In this document: one piece after another, positions 1-7,415 of the stretch | Layout of the letters: each line of letters starts with the position of its first letter | Position numbering within the stretch: position 1 is the first letter of the stretch | NCBI GenBank assembly: GCA_964490435.1 | Contig: CAZBCF010000030.1 | Span: forward strand, 1 to 17,849 | Origin: IMCC26077 sp964490435 | GTDB lineage: Bacteria; Actinomycetota; Actinomycetes; Nanopelagicales; Nanopelagicaceae | Direction of reading: 5' to 3' | DNA: 17,849 nt | Notes under the pieces: model-generated | What the model saw: only the letters and a program-made list of their open reading frames with translations | Told to the model about the DNA's origin: nothing | The model's database searches: none | Position numbers and translations under genes: made by a program

Positions 1-53
1 TGGTGACCTACCGCTTAGGAGGCGATCGCTCTATCCAACTGAGCTACGAGGAC
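1..53 (-). tRNA. tRNA-Arg (anticodon CCU), 3' part outside window
   Basis: On the minus strand the 5' end is at 53. The acceptor strand GTCCTCG is followed by TA, a D-arm closed by GCTC/GAGC, and an anticodon stem ATCGC/GCGGT around loop CTCCTAA, giving anticodon CCU, which reads AGG arginine codons. The T-arm and the 3' acceptor strand lie beyond the left window edge. The identity rests on the anticodon only. Confidence 0.9.
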
Positions 54-160
54 ATATTGAATTTTCACCATATTGCGCTCTTACCACTCTCATTATCCTC
101 TAGTTTTGCGGGTTTTTACTTCATGTAATAGCCTAGGTTCAAAGTTCAGGAGTTACTTTC
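54..160. promoter_or_regulatory. Intergenic region between tRNA-Arg and the first operon
   Basis: This 107-nt divergent spacer should hold promoters in both directions. On the plus strand, TAGGTT (134-139) is a candidate -10 about 8 nt before a short leader, which carries a Shine-Dalgarno AGGAG (148-152) 8 nt before the ATG at 161. On the minus strand, GATAAT (92-97) is a candidate -10 for the tRNA. I see no convincing -35 for either. Confidence 0.4.
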
Positions 161-1399
161 ATGAGAGCCCTAGTTATTGGCGCCGGAGGTGTTGGGCGCG
201 CAATAGCCAACATCGCTTCCAGGCGGCCGTTCATCACAAGTATGGTCATCGCCGATCGGACATTGGCCCGCGCTGAAGACGCAGTGACGCGCGTCAAAGA
301 TGCACGATTCTCTGCCGCCCAAGTCAATGCAGCGGAGTTGGAAGATATTCGCGAATTGATTCGCAAGACCAAGCCCGACATAGTCATCAACGCAGTTGAT
401 CCTCGGTTTGTCATGCCAATCTTCCTCGCCTGCGAAATCGAAAACACTAATTACATGGATATGGCGATGTCGCTATCAAGGCAACATCCACACTATCCCT
501 ATAGCGAGACTGGCGTGAAGCTCGGCGACGAGCAATTCGCGCGTGATTGGAATTGGTCCGAGCGTGGTATCTATGCACTCGTGGGCATGGGTATTGAACC
601 TGGCCTCAGCGATGTGTTCGCAAAGTATGCATCTGAAGAACTATTCTCGCGGATCGATCAAATCACAATCCTCGACGGATCGAACATCGTTGTCGAGGGA
701 TATGAATTCGCACCGTCCTTCTCTATTTGGACCACAATCGAAGAATGTCTCAATCCACCAATCGTGTGGGAAGACGGGCGCGGTTGGTTCACTACCGAAC
801 CATTCAGCGGAATCGAGACCTTCAACTTCCCCGAAGGCATTGGCCCAGTCCAATGTGTAAACGTAGAACACGAAGAGGTCGTGCTCATCCCAAGAAAGAT
901 CGACGCCAAGCGCGTGAATTTCAAATATGGCCTCGGTGATCAATTCATCACCATCTTGAAGACTATTCACCTGCTTGGCATGGACCGAAAAGAGAGCGTC
1001 GATGTCCAGGGCATCCCGGTCTCACCACGTGACCTACTCTCTGCCGCGCTTCCTGATCCAGCGACCCTCGGTGCGCGCATGAAGGGTAAGACCTGTGCTG
1101 GCGCATTAGTGAAAGGTCTTGATAAGCAAGGCAACCCCAGAGCGGTCTACCTCTATCACGTGGTCGACAACGCGTGGTCCATGGAGCACTACGGTGACCA
1201 GGCTGTCGTCTGGCAGACCGCAATCAACCCAGTCATAGCCATGGAGTTGATTCACGCGGGAGTCTGGAAACCTGAAGGAGTAAATGGCCCAGAGTGGTTC
1301 CCTGCCAAACCATATTTGGATAAATTAGAAGAGTACGGAACCAGCTGGGGACTAAGAGAAGAGGACGCAAGCGATATCACTCGCGAACTAACGGTATGA
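161..1399 (+). CDS. Saccharopine dehydrogenase family oxidoreductase
   Basis: A 412-residue soluble NAD(P)-dependent enzyme of the saccharopine dehydrogenase / carboxynorspermidine synthase fold. The N-terminus has a Rossmann motif GAGGVG (residues 7-12), then an INAVDP segment closing the first half of the nucleotide-binding domain, and a GMGIEPGLSD segment corresponding to the conserved G-x-D/E-PG motif of the family. The C-terminal half is a substrate domain rich in conserved-looking Trp and Gly (GKTCAG, VVWQTAINP). Length fits the roughly 400-residue family. The start is supported by AGGAG 8 nt upstream. The stop overlaps the next start (ATGA at 1396-1399), so it is translationally coupled to the ChoD-like gene. 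Substrate is unknown: saccharopine, a carboxy-polyamine or another amino-acid/aldehyde imine are all possible. A second gene of the same fold lies at 5970-7415, but it is only distantly similar. Confidence 0.85.
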   Translation: MRALVIGAGGVGRAIANIASRRPFITSMVIADRTLARAEDAVTRVKDARFSAAQVNAAELEDIRELIRKTKPDIVINAVDPRFVMPIFLACEIENTNYMDMAMSLSRQHPHYPYSETGVKLGDEQFARDWNWSERGIYALVGMGIEPGLSDVFAKYASEELFSRIDQITILDGSNIVVEGYEFAPSFSIWTTIEECLNPPIVWEDGRGWFTTEPFSGIETFNFPEGIGPVQCVNVEHEEVVLIPRKIDAKRVNFKYGLGDQFITILKTIHLLGMDRKESVDVQGIPVSPRDLLSAALPDPATLGARMKGKTCAGALVKGLDKQGNPRAVYLYHVVDNAWSMEHYGDQAVVWQTAINPVIAMELIHAGVWKPEGVNGPEWFPAKPYLDKLEEYGTSWGLREEDASDITRELTV

Positions 1400-3069
1400 C
1401 CAAACATTTCGATGTAGTAATTATCGGATCAGGATTTGGTGGCAGCGTTAGCGCTCTTCGACTCAGCGAAAAAGGTTACCGAGTTGGAGTTCTCGAGGCG
1501 GGTCGTCGCTTCAAAGATAAAGATTTTCCTAAGACATCATGGCGACTCAATCGTTTTCTCTTCTTTCCTCGTCTTGGGCTCACCGGAATACAGCGGATTC
1601 ACGCTCTACCAAATGTCTTGATTCTCGCAGGCGCTGGCGTTGGTGGCGGCTCACTTGTCTATGCAAACACTCTGTATAGACCTACCGAAAAATATTTCAC
1701 TGATCCACAATGGGCTGAAATCACTGATTGGAAGAGTGAACTCGCGCCATGGTATGACCAAGCCGAACGAATGCTTGGCGTACAGACAAACCCGTACTTC
1801 ACGAATTCTGATAAAGCGATGAAAGAAGTAGCCGACGAGATGGGAGTCGGCCATACTTTTAAGATGGCGCCACTGGGCGTTCATTTCGGGACAAAACCAG
1901 GTGAGATCGTTGGCGATCCCTACTTTGGCGGCGCCGGTCCGGAGCGAGTTAGTTGTCTGCAATGCGGTGGATGCATGACCGGCTGCCGGCATAACGCGAA
2001 GAACACGTTGCCAAAGAACTACCTTGGATTAGCTGAGAGCGCAGGCGCTGAAGTATTCGCACTCACCACGGTACAGCGCATCGAAGTTGGCGAATCTGGT
2101 TGGATCGTAACTGCCCGCAAGAGCAACTCTTGGTTTGGTCGTTCCCAAAGGTTCACTGCCGATGAAGTGATCATCGCCGCTGGGACCTATAACACGCAGA
2201 AACTACTCCACAAGATGAAGGCTTCTGGAAAGTTACCGAAAATATCTGATCGGCTTGGCGAATTATCACGCACCAATAGCGAATCGCTAGTTGGCGCGAT
2301 TATGCCGAATACCAAGATTGACTTCAGCCATGGTGCCGCGATCACCTCATCGTTCTTTCCTGATGCGAACACGCATGTTGAACCAGTCCGCTACGGTCGC
2401 GGAAGTAACCTGATGGGATTACTCCAAACTGCAATGACAGATGGCACGAGCGTCTCAGAGCGCCGTAGCCAATGGCTGAAAACGCTTATCAAGAAGCCCT
2501 CCTTGATTGCCACAATCTTAAATGTGAAGAGATGGAGTGAGCGGACGGTCATCGCGCTCGTCATGCAAGATGTTGACTCTGCAATACGGGTCAAAAGTAA
2601 GAGATTTTTCTTCGGGTGGCGATTGACTTCTGAGAATGATTCAGACCGACCAAATGCTACATACATCCCCGCAGCCAACGAGACTGCGCGTCGAATTGCG
2701 AATCGTTATGGCGGAATCGCCGGCGGCCACATCGGCGACCTCGTCAACGCCCCGTTCACCGCACATTTTGTTGGTGGTTGCGTTATCGGAAAAGATAGTA
2801 GTGAGGGTGTGATTGACGCTTACCATCGGGTCTGGGGTTATCCAACGCTACACATCATCGATGGTTCGACCATCACCGCGAATCTCGGCGTCAATCCTTC
2901 CCTCACCATCACTGCACAAGCAGAGCGTGCGATCTCACTATGGCCAAACAAAGGTGATTTTGATGTTCGGCCACTTCAAGAAATGCCCTACCAAAGAGTG
3001 AACGCAATCGCACCGCGCCATCCCATCGTTCCGCTCCATGCTCCTGCTGCGCTTCGGATTATCAATTAA
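1396..3069 (+). CDS. choD: GMC-family oxidoreductase, ChoD (cholesterol oxidase)-like
   Basis: A 557-residue FAD enzyme that matches, from memory and over its whole length, mycobacterial ChoD (Rv3409c), a putative 3-beta-hydroxysterol oxidase. The N-terminus gives the FAD Rossmann motif GSGFGG (11-16) with the ribose-binding acid in VLEAG (E34). A second glycine-rich GAGVGGGS sits at 79-86. The C-terminal GMC part has HFVGGCVIG and DGSTITANLGVNPS, the usual active-site His/Asn region. A cysteine cluster C187-x2-C190-x2-C193-x3-C197 lies between them. There is no signal peptide or Tat motif, unlike secreted cholesterol oxidases of Streptomyces, so action on the cytoplasmic side is likely. It starts inside the stop of the upstream gene and is followed after 2 nt by an SDR. 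Family membership is firm. Sterol specificity is an inference; a hopanoid, carotenoid or other alcohol is possible. Confidence 0.85.
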   Translation: MTKHFDVVIIGSGFGGSVSALRLSEKGYRVGVLEAGRRFKDKDFPKTSWRLNRFLFFPRLGLTGIQRIHALPNVLILAGAGVGGGSLVYANTLYRPTEKYFTDPQWAEITDWKSELAPWYDQAERMLGVQTNPYFTNSDKAMKEVADEMGVGHTFKMAPLGVHFGTKPGEIVGDPYFGGAGPERVSCLQCGGCMTGCRHNAKNTLPKNYLGLAESAGAEVFALTTVQRIEVGESGWIVTARKSNSWFGRSQRFTADEVIIAAGTYNTQKLLHKMKASGKLPKISDRLGELSRTNSESLVGAIMPNTKIDFSHGAAITSSFFPDANTHVEPVRYGRGSNLMGLLQTAMTDGTSVSERRSQWLKTLIKKPSLIATILNVKRWSERTVIALVMQDVDSAIRVKSKRFFFGWRLTSENDSDRPNATYIPAANETARRIANRYGGIAGGHIGDLVNAPFTAHFVGGCVIGKDSSEGVIDAYHRVWGYPTLHIIDGSTITANLGVNPSLTITAQAERAISLWPNKGDFDVRPLQEMPYQRVNAIAPRHPIVPLHAPAALRIIN

Positions 3070-3071
3070 TT

Positions 3072-3833
3072 ATGTGGGCGCTAGTAACAGGTGCGACTTC
3101 CGGCATTGGGGCTGAATTCGCCGAACAACTTGCCAAAGATGGGTACGGCATCGTCCTGGTCGCACGCGATGAGCAAAGGTTGACCGAACGCGCGCACGCG
3201 CTCCGCGATAGATATGGCATTGCCACCGAAGTACTCGTCGCAGATCTTTCTACACACCCAGGAATGGTCAAGGTCGAAGAACGGCTTGCTCGTGGTGGCG
3301 TGGAGTTTCTTGTGAACAACGCTGGTTTTGGAATTAATCGAAGATTCGCTGATAGTGACATCGAAATCGAGAGTGCGAACCTTGAGGTCTTAGTAACTGC
3401 CGTCATGCGCCTGAGTTTTGCAGCACTTGCATTTATGCGCATGCAAAAAAGAGGATACATTGTCAACGTAAGTAGCGTTGCGGGCTGGATAGCAGGTGGC
3501 ACATACAGCGCATCGAAATCCTGGGTAACTGTCTTCTCTGAATATCTTTCAGTCGACCTCGCTGCTGAGGGGATCCATGTCTGCGCACTTGCACCTGGTT
3601 TTACACATACCGAGTTCCATGCGCGCGGCAAAATGAATATGTCCGGACTGCCCAAATGGCTCTGGCTTGATAGCGATCAGGTGGTCGCTGACGGAATCAA
3701 GGCGGTCAGGCGTGGAGCACCCATATGTATCCCAGGTAGGCAGTATCGACTTCTCACGCTCGCAATTCGCCACCTACCTCGCGCTTTAGTCCGTAAAGCC
3801 GGAATCGGAGTCCGACGTCGCCAGCGCCGTTAG
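3072..3833 (+). CDS. Short-chain dehydrogenase/reductase (SDR)
   Basis: A 253-residue classical SDR. The cofactor motif TGATSGIG is at 6-13. An arginine after the second strand (VARDEQR) favours NADP(H). NNAG is at 82-85, catalytic serine at S134 or S135, and the Y-x3-K pair at Y145/K149 (YSASK). All catalytic residues are present, so it should be active. The C-terminus is strongly basic, ending in a short run of Arg. It begins 2 nt after the ChoD-like stop with no visible Shine-Dalgarno, so translation probably depends on coupling. Its position suggests it acts on the keto or aldehyde product of the neighbouring GMC enzyme, or on a related lipid alcohol. The substrate cannot be read from sequence. 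Confidence 0.88.
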   Translation: MWALVTGATSGIGAEFAEQLAKDGYGIVLVARDEQRLTERAHALRDRYGIATEVLVADLSTHPGMVKVEERLARGGVEFLVNNAGFGINRRFADSDIEIESANLEVLVTAVMRLSFAALAFMRMQKRGYIVNVSSVAGWIAGGTYSASKSWVTVFSEYLSVDLAAEGIHVCALAPGFTHTEFHARGKMNMSGLPKWLWLDSDQVVADGIKAVRRGAPICIPGRQYRLLTLAIRHLPRALVRKAGIGVRRRQRR

Positions 3834-3909
3834 ATGCTAAACCGTAAGTTTCACAGGAAATCCTCAATCACTAAGCGCGGAAATACAGCGTATTCATCGA
3901 GAGAAAAGT

Positions 3910-3921
3910 TAGGCTTACGTC
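3910..3921 (+). promoter_or_regulatory. Leaderless -10 element TAGGCT, N6, ATG
   Basis: TAGGCT (3910-3915) lies exactly 6 nt before the ATG at 3922, placing the expected transcription start on or beside the start codon. The same hexamer and spacing precede serC. No clear -35 is visible. Confidence 0.55.
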
Positions 3922-4371
3922 ATGATAAAGCGCGTAATCGCCGCAGGTACTACTGCTGTTTTCCTCCTTGGCTTGATAAGCGTTCCGGCAGACGCTGCTA
4001 ACCGCGCTGGAGGTTCCTGCTCTAAGACTAATCAGAAGGCGAAGATCGCGGGCTTCGACTACATATGTCAGAAGAATCCCACCCTCAAACGTGCGAAAAA
4101 CACTTGGCTCATCAAGGAATGTATTGATTCGAATAATCAATACCTCGCCGGCAAGAGGGCTTACGCAAAGAAATTACAAGAGAAAGCTGACTTACTCGCT
4201 CAGTTTGCGACAGCTGAAGCCGACCCTAATCTCACCCAAGCCGATAAAGATGAGTTGGCGCGTTCAAAAGCCGCACTACTTGACACTTTCGATAAGTTGG
4301 CTAAAACCTCGAAAGATATGTACGAGATGGCGCTCACCGTGCGGGATCTTGCCTGCACCGTGGGAATCTAA
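3922..4371 (+). CDS. Small secreted protein with N-terminal Cys domain and helical tail
   Basis: 149 residues, not assignable to a named function. The N-terminus is a standard Sec signal peptide: MIKR, a hydrophobic core about 5-20, and a likely cut after ADA (residue 25). The mature protein opens with a compact domain containing AGGSCSKTNQKAKIAG, then YIC and W62, with cysteines at 33, 49 and 67 and a fourth at 145 near the C-terminus. I recall similar K/GxxC short domains recurring in secreted proteins of small aquatic actinobacteria. Residues about 70-140 are Ala/Lys/Glu-rich and predicted helical, possibly coiled coil. It has its own leaderless promoter. An envelope or extracellular binding role is possible but unproven. 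Confidence 0.8.
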   Translation: MIKRVIAAGTTAVFLLGLISVPADAANRAGGSCSKTNQKAKIAGFDYICQKNPTLKRAKNTWLIKECIDSNNQYLAGKRAYAKKLQEKADLLAQFATAEADPNLTQADKDELARSKAALLDTFDKLAKTSKDMYEMALTVRDLACTVGI

Positions 4372-4374
4372 CTC

Positions 4375-4400
4375 ACAACTAATTTCTTACCTCTAGTTGT
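4375..4400 (+). terminator. Weak inverted repeat after the secreted-protein gene
   Basis: ACAACTA (4375-4381) pairs perfectly with TAGTTGT (4394-4400) around a 12-nt loop, starting 4 nt after the stop. The stem is AT-rich and no T-run follows, so it is a poor intrinsic terminator. It may only mark a 3' end. Confidence 0.25.
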
Positions 4401-4430
4401 CACTGTCAATCTATTCAACGGCGCTCCTGC

Positions 4431-4530
4431 NNNNNNNNNNNNNNNNNNNNNNNNNNNNNNNNNNNNNNNNNNNNNNNNNNNNNNNNNNNNNNNNNNNNNN
4501 NNNNNNNNNNNNNNNNNNNNNNNNNNNNNN
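4431..4530. other. Assembly gap (100 N)
   Basis: Exactly 100 N, the usual placeholder for a scaffold join of unknown length. The true distance between the secreted-protein gene and the diguanylate cyclase gene, and anything between them, is unknown. Confidence 0.98.
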
Positions 4531-4562
4531 TTGCCCCTTGCTTGCCCCTTGCTTGCCCCTTC
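4531..4562. repeat. 11-bp tandem repeat at the gap edge
   Basis: Right of the gap the unit TTGCCCCTTGC is present nearly three times (4531-4541, 4542-4552, and a partial copy from 4553 ending CCCCTT). The array touches the N run, so more copies may have been lost in assembly. Repeat length is about one DNA turn. It lies 20-50 nt upstream of the diguanylate cyclase -10. Confidence 0.8.
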
Positions 4563-4582
4563 TTTATCAGCCAATACTCCCC

Positions 4583-4594
4583 TAACGTTCAGCC
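4583..4594 (+). promoter_or_regulatory. Leaderless -10 element TAACGT, N6, ATG
   Basis: TAACGT (4583-4588) is 6 nt before the ATG at 4595 and no Shine-Dalgarno is present. This supports that ATG as the real start despite the nearby gap. A -35 is not clear; the 11-bp repeats sit upstream. Confidence 0.5.
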
Positions 4595-5899
4595 ATGTTC
4601 CGGTTTATCCCAGTTCTCGCCGGACTACTACATATGGCTATAGCGCTTGTTACTCCCGGCACCAGCACTCTCTGGGATATCTTCGTATACAACGCCATCG
4701 TTTCAGTGGCAGCGTTCTGGCTTTTCGTGCGAGGCGAACGCATCATGGCCGCTGCACTTGGAATGTGGACTTTAGGTTCTGTTTATTCGGGAATCGTCGA
4801 TCTCACGGGTGTAAACCTCCCGATGATCTTCAGCGGAATTGGTTTCTTATCCTTCTACCCGCTGATCTTCTTCTTCATGCTAAAGAGTCAGCAGATTGGG
4901 CGAATCTCTCGAACTCAAATTCTCGACTCTCTAATTATCACTGTTGGCATATCTTCTCTGCTCTCCACTTTGGCGCTGGCTGCAACCTCGAATGCAACTT
5001 CAACTACTGAAGTCTTCCTTCTAACGCTCTATCCAATCGGTGATTTGTTACTTATCTTTCTACTCATCATTATTGGTCTACGAGGCGGAGTCTCGCGGGA
5101 ATACTTCCTACTTTTTCTGGCTATCTCCATCTTCGCTTTGAGTGATCTTGGATATCTCTGGCTATTCAGTCGTAACGAATATTACGTGGGTGGAATAGTC
5201 GATGAAGGGTGGTTAGTAGCGCTCTTGCTATGTGCCGCATCTCCAAAACTTCCACCAGTTACCGAGAAAACTTTCAATACTTACCCGCCCATTTTCTTAG
5301 CCCTTGCGCTCTCGCTCTCAATGTTGGGCTGGTACGCGTTAAACCCTGCGGCTATCGCAACGGCAACGTTAATACCGGCTATTGGAACTCTTTTGCTCGC
5401 TTTCATCCGAATGGCTCTTGCATTAGAAGAGGCGGAGCAAGGAAAAATCCATCGGGAACTGGCGGTTACCGATGAGTTAACTGGCGTCGGTAACCGTCGA
5501 GAATTCCTCGCCCGATTGGCGCAGACATCGCTCGATGGAACCCACTCGCTCCTCTTGCTCGACCTTGACGGTTTCAAAGCCGTCAACGATGAGCATGGAC
5601 ACACGGCCGGAGACGGCATCTTGCGTGAGGTTGCCCACCGATTCCAAGCGACACTTCCCGACCAGAGTTATCTCGCGCGCCTGGGCGGTGATGAGTTCGG
5701 AGTCCTACTCACCGGTTCACTGCAGCGCGCCGAACAGCTCGCAGCGCGGCTACGCCTGGCTCTAGCCACGCCCGTCTACCTTGGCGATCAAGCGCTCGCC
5801 TTGAGCGTCAGCATCGGCGCCGCATCAATTGCCAAGGATGAGAATCCGCTCGAGGTCGCCGATGCCCAGATGTACGAGGTGAAGCGCTCTACTCGATGA
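4595..5899 (+). CDS. Membrane-bound GGDEF diguanylate cyclase
   Basis: 434 residues. The first ~275 residues are almost entirely hydrophobic and should form about nine or ten membrane segments, an integral-membrane sensor of MASE/7TM-like type. A short linker (LALEEAEQGKIHREL) leads to a full GGDEF domain at about 285-434 with TDELTGVGNRREF, DLDGFKAVNDEHGH and an intact RLGGDEF (G364-F368). It should make c-di-GMP from two GTP. The product-inhibition I-site (RxxD, five residues before GGDEF) is absent: the equivalent residues are PDQS, so feedback inhibition is probably lost. No EAL or HD-GYP domain is present here. The ligand sensed by the membrane part is unknown. The promoter region borders an assembly gap and an 11-bp repeat array. 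Confidence 0.9.
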   Translation: MFRFIPVLAGLLHMAIALVTPGTSTLWDIFVYNAIVSVAAFWLFVRGERIMAAALGMWTLGSVYSGIVDLTGVNLPMIFSGIGFLSFYPLIFFFMLKSQQIGRISRTQILDSLIITVGISSLLSTLALAATSNATSTTEVFLLTLYPIGDLLLIFLLIIIGLRGGVSREYFLLFLAISIFALSDLGYLWLFSRNEYYVGGIVDEGWLVALLLCAASPKLPPVTEKTFNTYPPIFLALALSLSMLGWYALNPAAIATATLIPAIGTLLLAFIRMALALEEAEQGKIHRELAVTDELTGVGNRREFLARLAQTSLDGTHSLLLLDLDGFKAVNDEHGHTAGDGILREVAHRFQATLPDQSYLARLGGDEFGVLLTGSLQRAEQLAARLRLALATPVYLGDQALALSVSIGAASIAKDENPLEVADAQMYEVKRSTR

Positions 5900-5969
5900 C
5901 CGGGTGGGTAATTGCACGTGAATTTATGCCCTACGATTTCTCAGTCATTCTCGTTTTCAGACGCTCTCA

Positions 5970-7415
5970 ATGGGAGGTTCGTTGGCCGCTAAATTCCACA
6001 ATCGAGTTCTAGTCCTCGGTGCAGGGTCGGTATCTCAGTGTGTAGTCCCTATCCTTCTCGATAAACTCGTCGAACCTCATCAAGTGACCATTGTGGATTT
6101 CAAAGATAATCGAGAGCGATTTACCTCCTCGATTAATCGTGGTGCCACGTACATTATCGACCGACTCACCAAAGAGAATATGGATGAGTTCCTTAATAAG
6201 TACCTCTCTGCTGGTGATTTTCTCTTGGATCTTGCCTGGAATATCGATGCGAACGCAATCATCGGTTGGGCGCACGATCATGGCGTTCTTTACCTCAACA
6301 CATCGGTCGAAGAGTGGGAGCCCTACGCCGGTGGATCAACTCGTGACCCTATCGAGCGCACCCTGTACTACCGACATATGCGCCTTCGCGAGATGAAGGG
6401 AACCTGGAAAGGCAAAGGCCCAACTGCAATCGTTGAGCATGGTGCTAATCCCGGAATGGTCTCGCACTTAGTAAAGCGCGCACTCATTGAAATAGGTACC
6501 CGGGCGCTCAAAGAAGGTAAATCAGGCGCCGCCGTTGAGAAGGCGATATCGGAAGATAATTACCCAGCATTAGCGCATGCTCTAGACGTACGAGTAATTC
6601 ATATTGCAGAGCGTGATACTCAAATTTCTGATAAGCCAAAGAGAGTCGATGAGTTCGTAAATACCTGGAGCGTTGAAGGATTCTATGAAGAGGGAATCGC
6701 TCCCGCGGAATTAGGTTGGGGAACTCACGAGAAGAAGATGCCGCCAACTGCATACACTCACAAAGTTGGTCCGCAGAATCAGATTGCACTGGCACAACCA
6801 GGAGCGAGCACATGGGTGCGTTCTTGGGTGCCATCGTGCGAGACCACTGGCATGGTCATCAGGCATGGTGAAGCCTTCACACTCTCAGATCACTTGACCG
6901 TTTGGGATGGAAGTAAGGCGCTTTACCGACCAACGGTGCACTACGCCTACTGCCCCACCGACGCCGCCATCGCATCGATGCGTGAGACTGAGATGCGACA
7001 ATGGAATCTCCAAGAAGAGCAGCGCATCATGAATGAAGAGATCATCAGTGGCGAAGATCGCCTTGGCGTACTTCTTATGGGCCATCCATTCAAGTCGTGG
7101 TGGTGCGGCTCGCTCTTATCAATCGAGCAAGCCCGCGCACTTGCCCCTGGACAATCAGCAACTACTCTTCAAGTAGCCGCATCGGTCTACGCGGCAGTCG
7201 CATGGGCAATGGCTAATCCAGAGTCTGGCCTACTCGTCCCTGATGACCTGCCCTGGCGAGAGGTCTTGCCGCTGATCGAGCCGTACCTAGGAACGATGTG
7301 GTCAGATGCCGTCGACTGGGATCCGCTATCGACTCGATTCGACCCCTTCAAAGGCTGGAATCATCGTCAATACGACGAGCGTGATCCTTGGCAGTTCACT
7401 AACTTCCTTGCTTAA
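5970..7415 (+). CDS. hss: Homospermidine synthase
   Basis: 481 residues, close to the ~477 of the Blastochloris viridis enzyme. It transfers an aminobutyl group from putrescine (or spermidine) to putrescine, using NAD+ as a tightly held cofactor, and makes sym-homospermidine. The NAD motif is GAGSVS (18-23), followed by LNTSVEEWEPY (109-119) and HGANPGMVSH (157-166). HIAERDTQ (211-218) and W233 in NTWSVEGF correspond, with a constant offset as I recall the numbering, to the catalytic Glu210 and the cation-pi Trp229 of the B. viridis enzyme. Start is uncertain: ATG 5970 has no upstream ribosome site, whereas GGGAGG (5972-5977) would serve a TTG at 5982, giving a protein four residues shorter. 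The 3' end overlaps the convergent photolyase gene by 17 bp. It is monocistronic in this window. Confidence 0.88.
   Translation: MGGSLAAKFHNRVLVLGAGSVSQCVVPILLDKLVEPHQVTIVDFKDNRERFTSSINRGATYIIDRLTKENMDEFLNKYLSAGDFLLDLAWNIDANAIIGWAHDHGVLYLNTSVEEWEPYAGGSTRDPIERTLYYRHMRLREMKGTWKGKGPTAIVEHGANPGMVSHLVKRALIEIGTRALKEGKSGAAVEKAISEDNYPALAHALDVRVIHIAERDTQISDKPKRVDEFVNTWSVEGFYEEGIAPAELGWGTHEKKMPPTAYTHKVGPQNQIALAQPGASTWVRSWVPSCETTGMVIRHGEAFTLSDHLTVWDGSKALYRPTVHYAYCPTDAAIASMRETEMRQWNLQEEQRIMNEEIISGEDRLGVLLMGHPFKSWWCGSLLSIEQARALAPGQSATTLQVAASVYAAVAWAMANPESGLLVPDDLPWREVLPLIEPYLGTMWSDAVDWDPLSTRFDPFKGWNHRQYDERDPWQFTNFLA

Noticed and set aside
3062..3655. 197-codon open frame on the minus strand
   Set aside because: It lies entirely opposite the SDR gene, has low-complexity Ser/Arg/Thr composition and no family resemblance.
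3854..3863. AGGAAATCCT-like inverted repeat in the spacer before the secreted-protein gene
   Set aside because: Only four base pairs per arm, expected by chance.
4368..4585. Open frames spanning the N run
   Set aside because: They exist only because N was treated as open codons; no real coding evidence.
161..7415. The two saccharopine-fold genes as a recent tandem duplication
   Set aside because: Lengths (412 and 481) and motifs differ strongly; they share only the fold and belong to different families.
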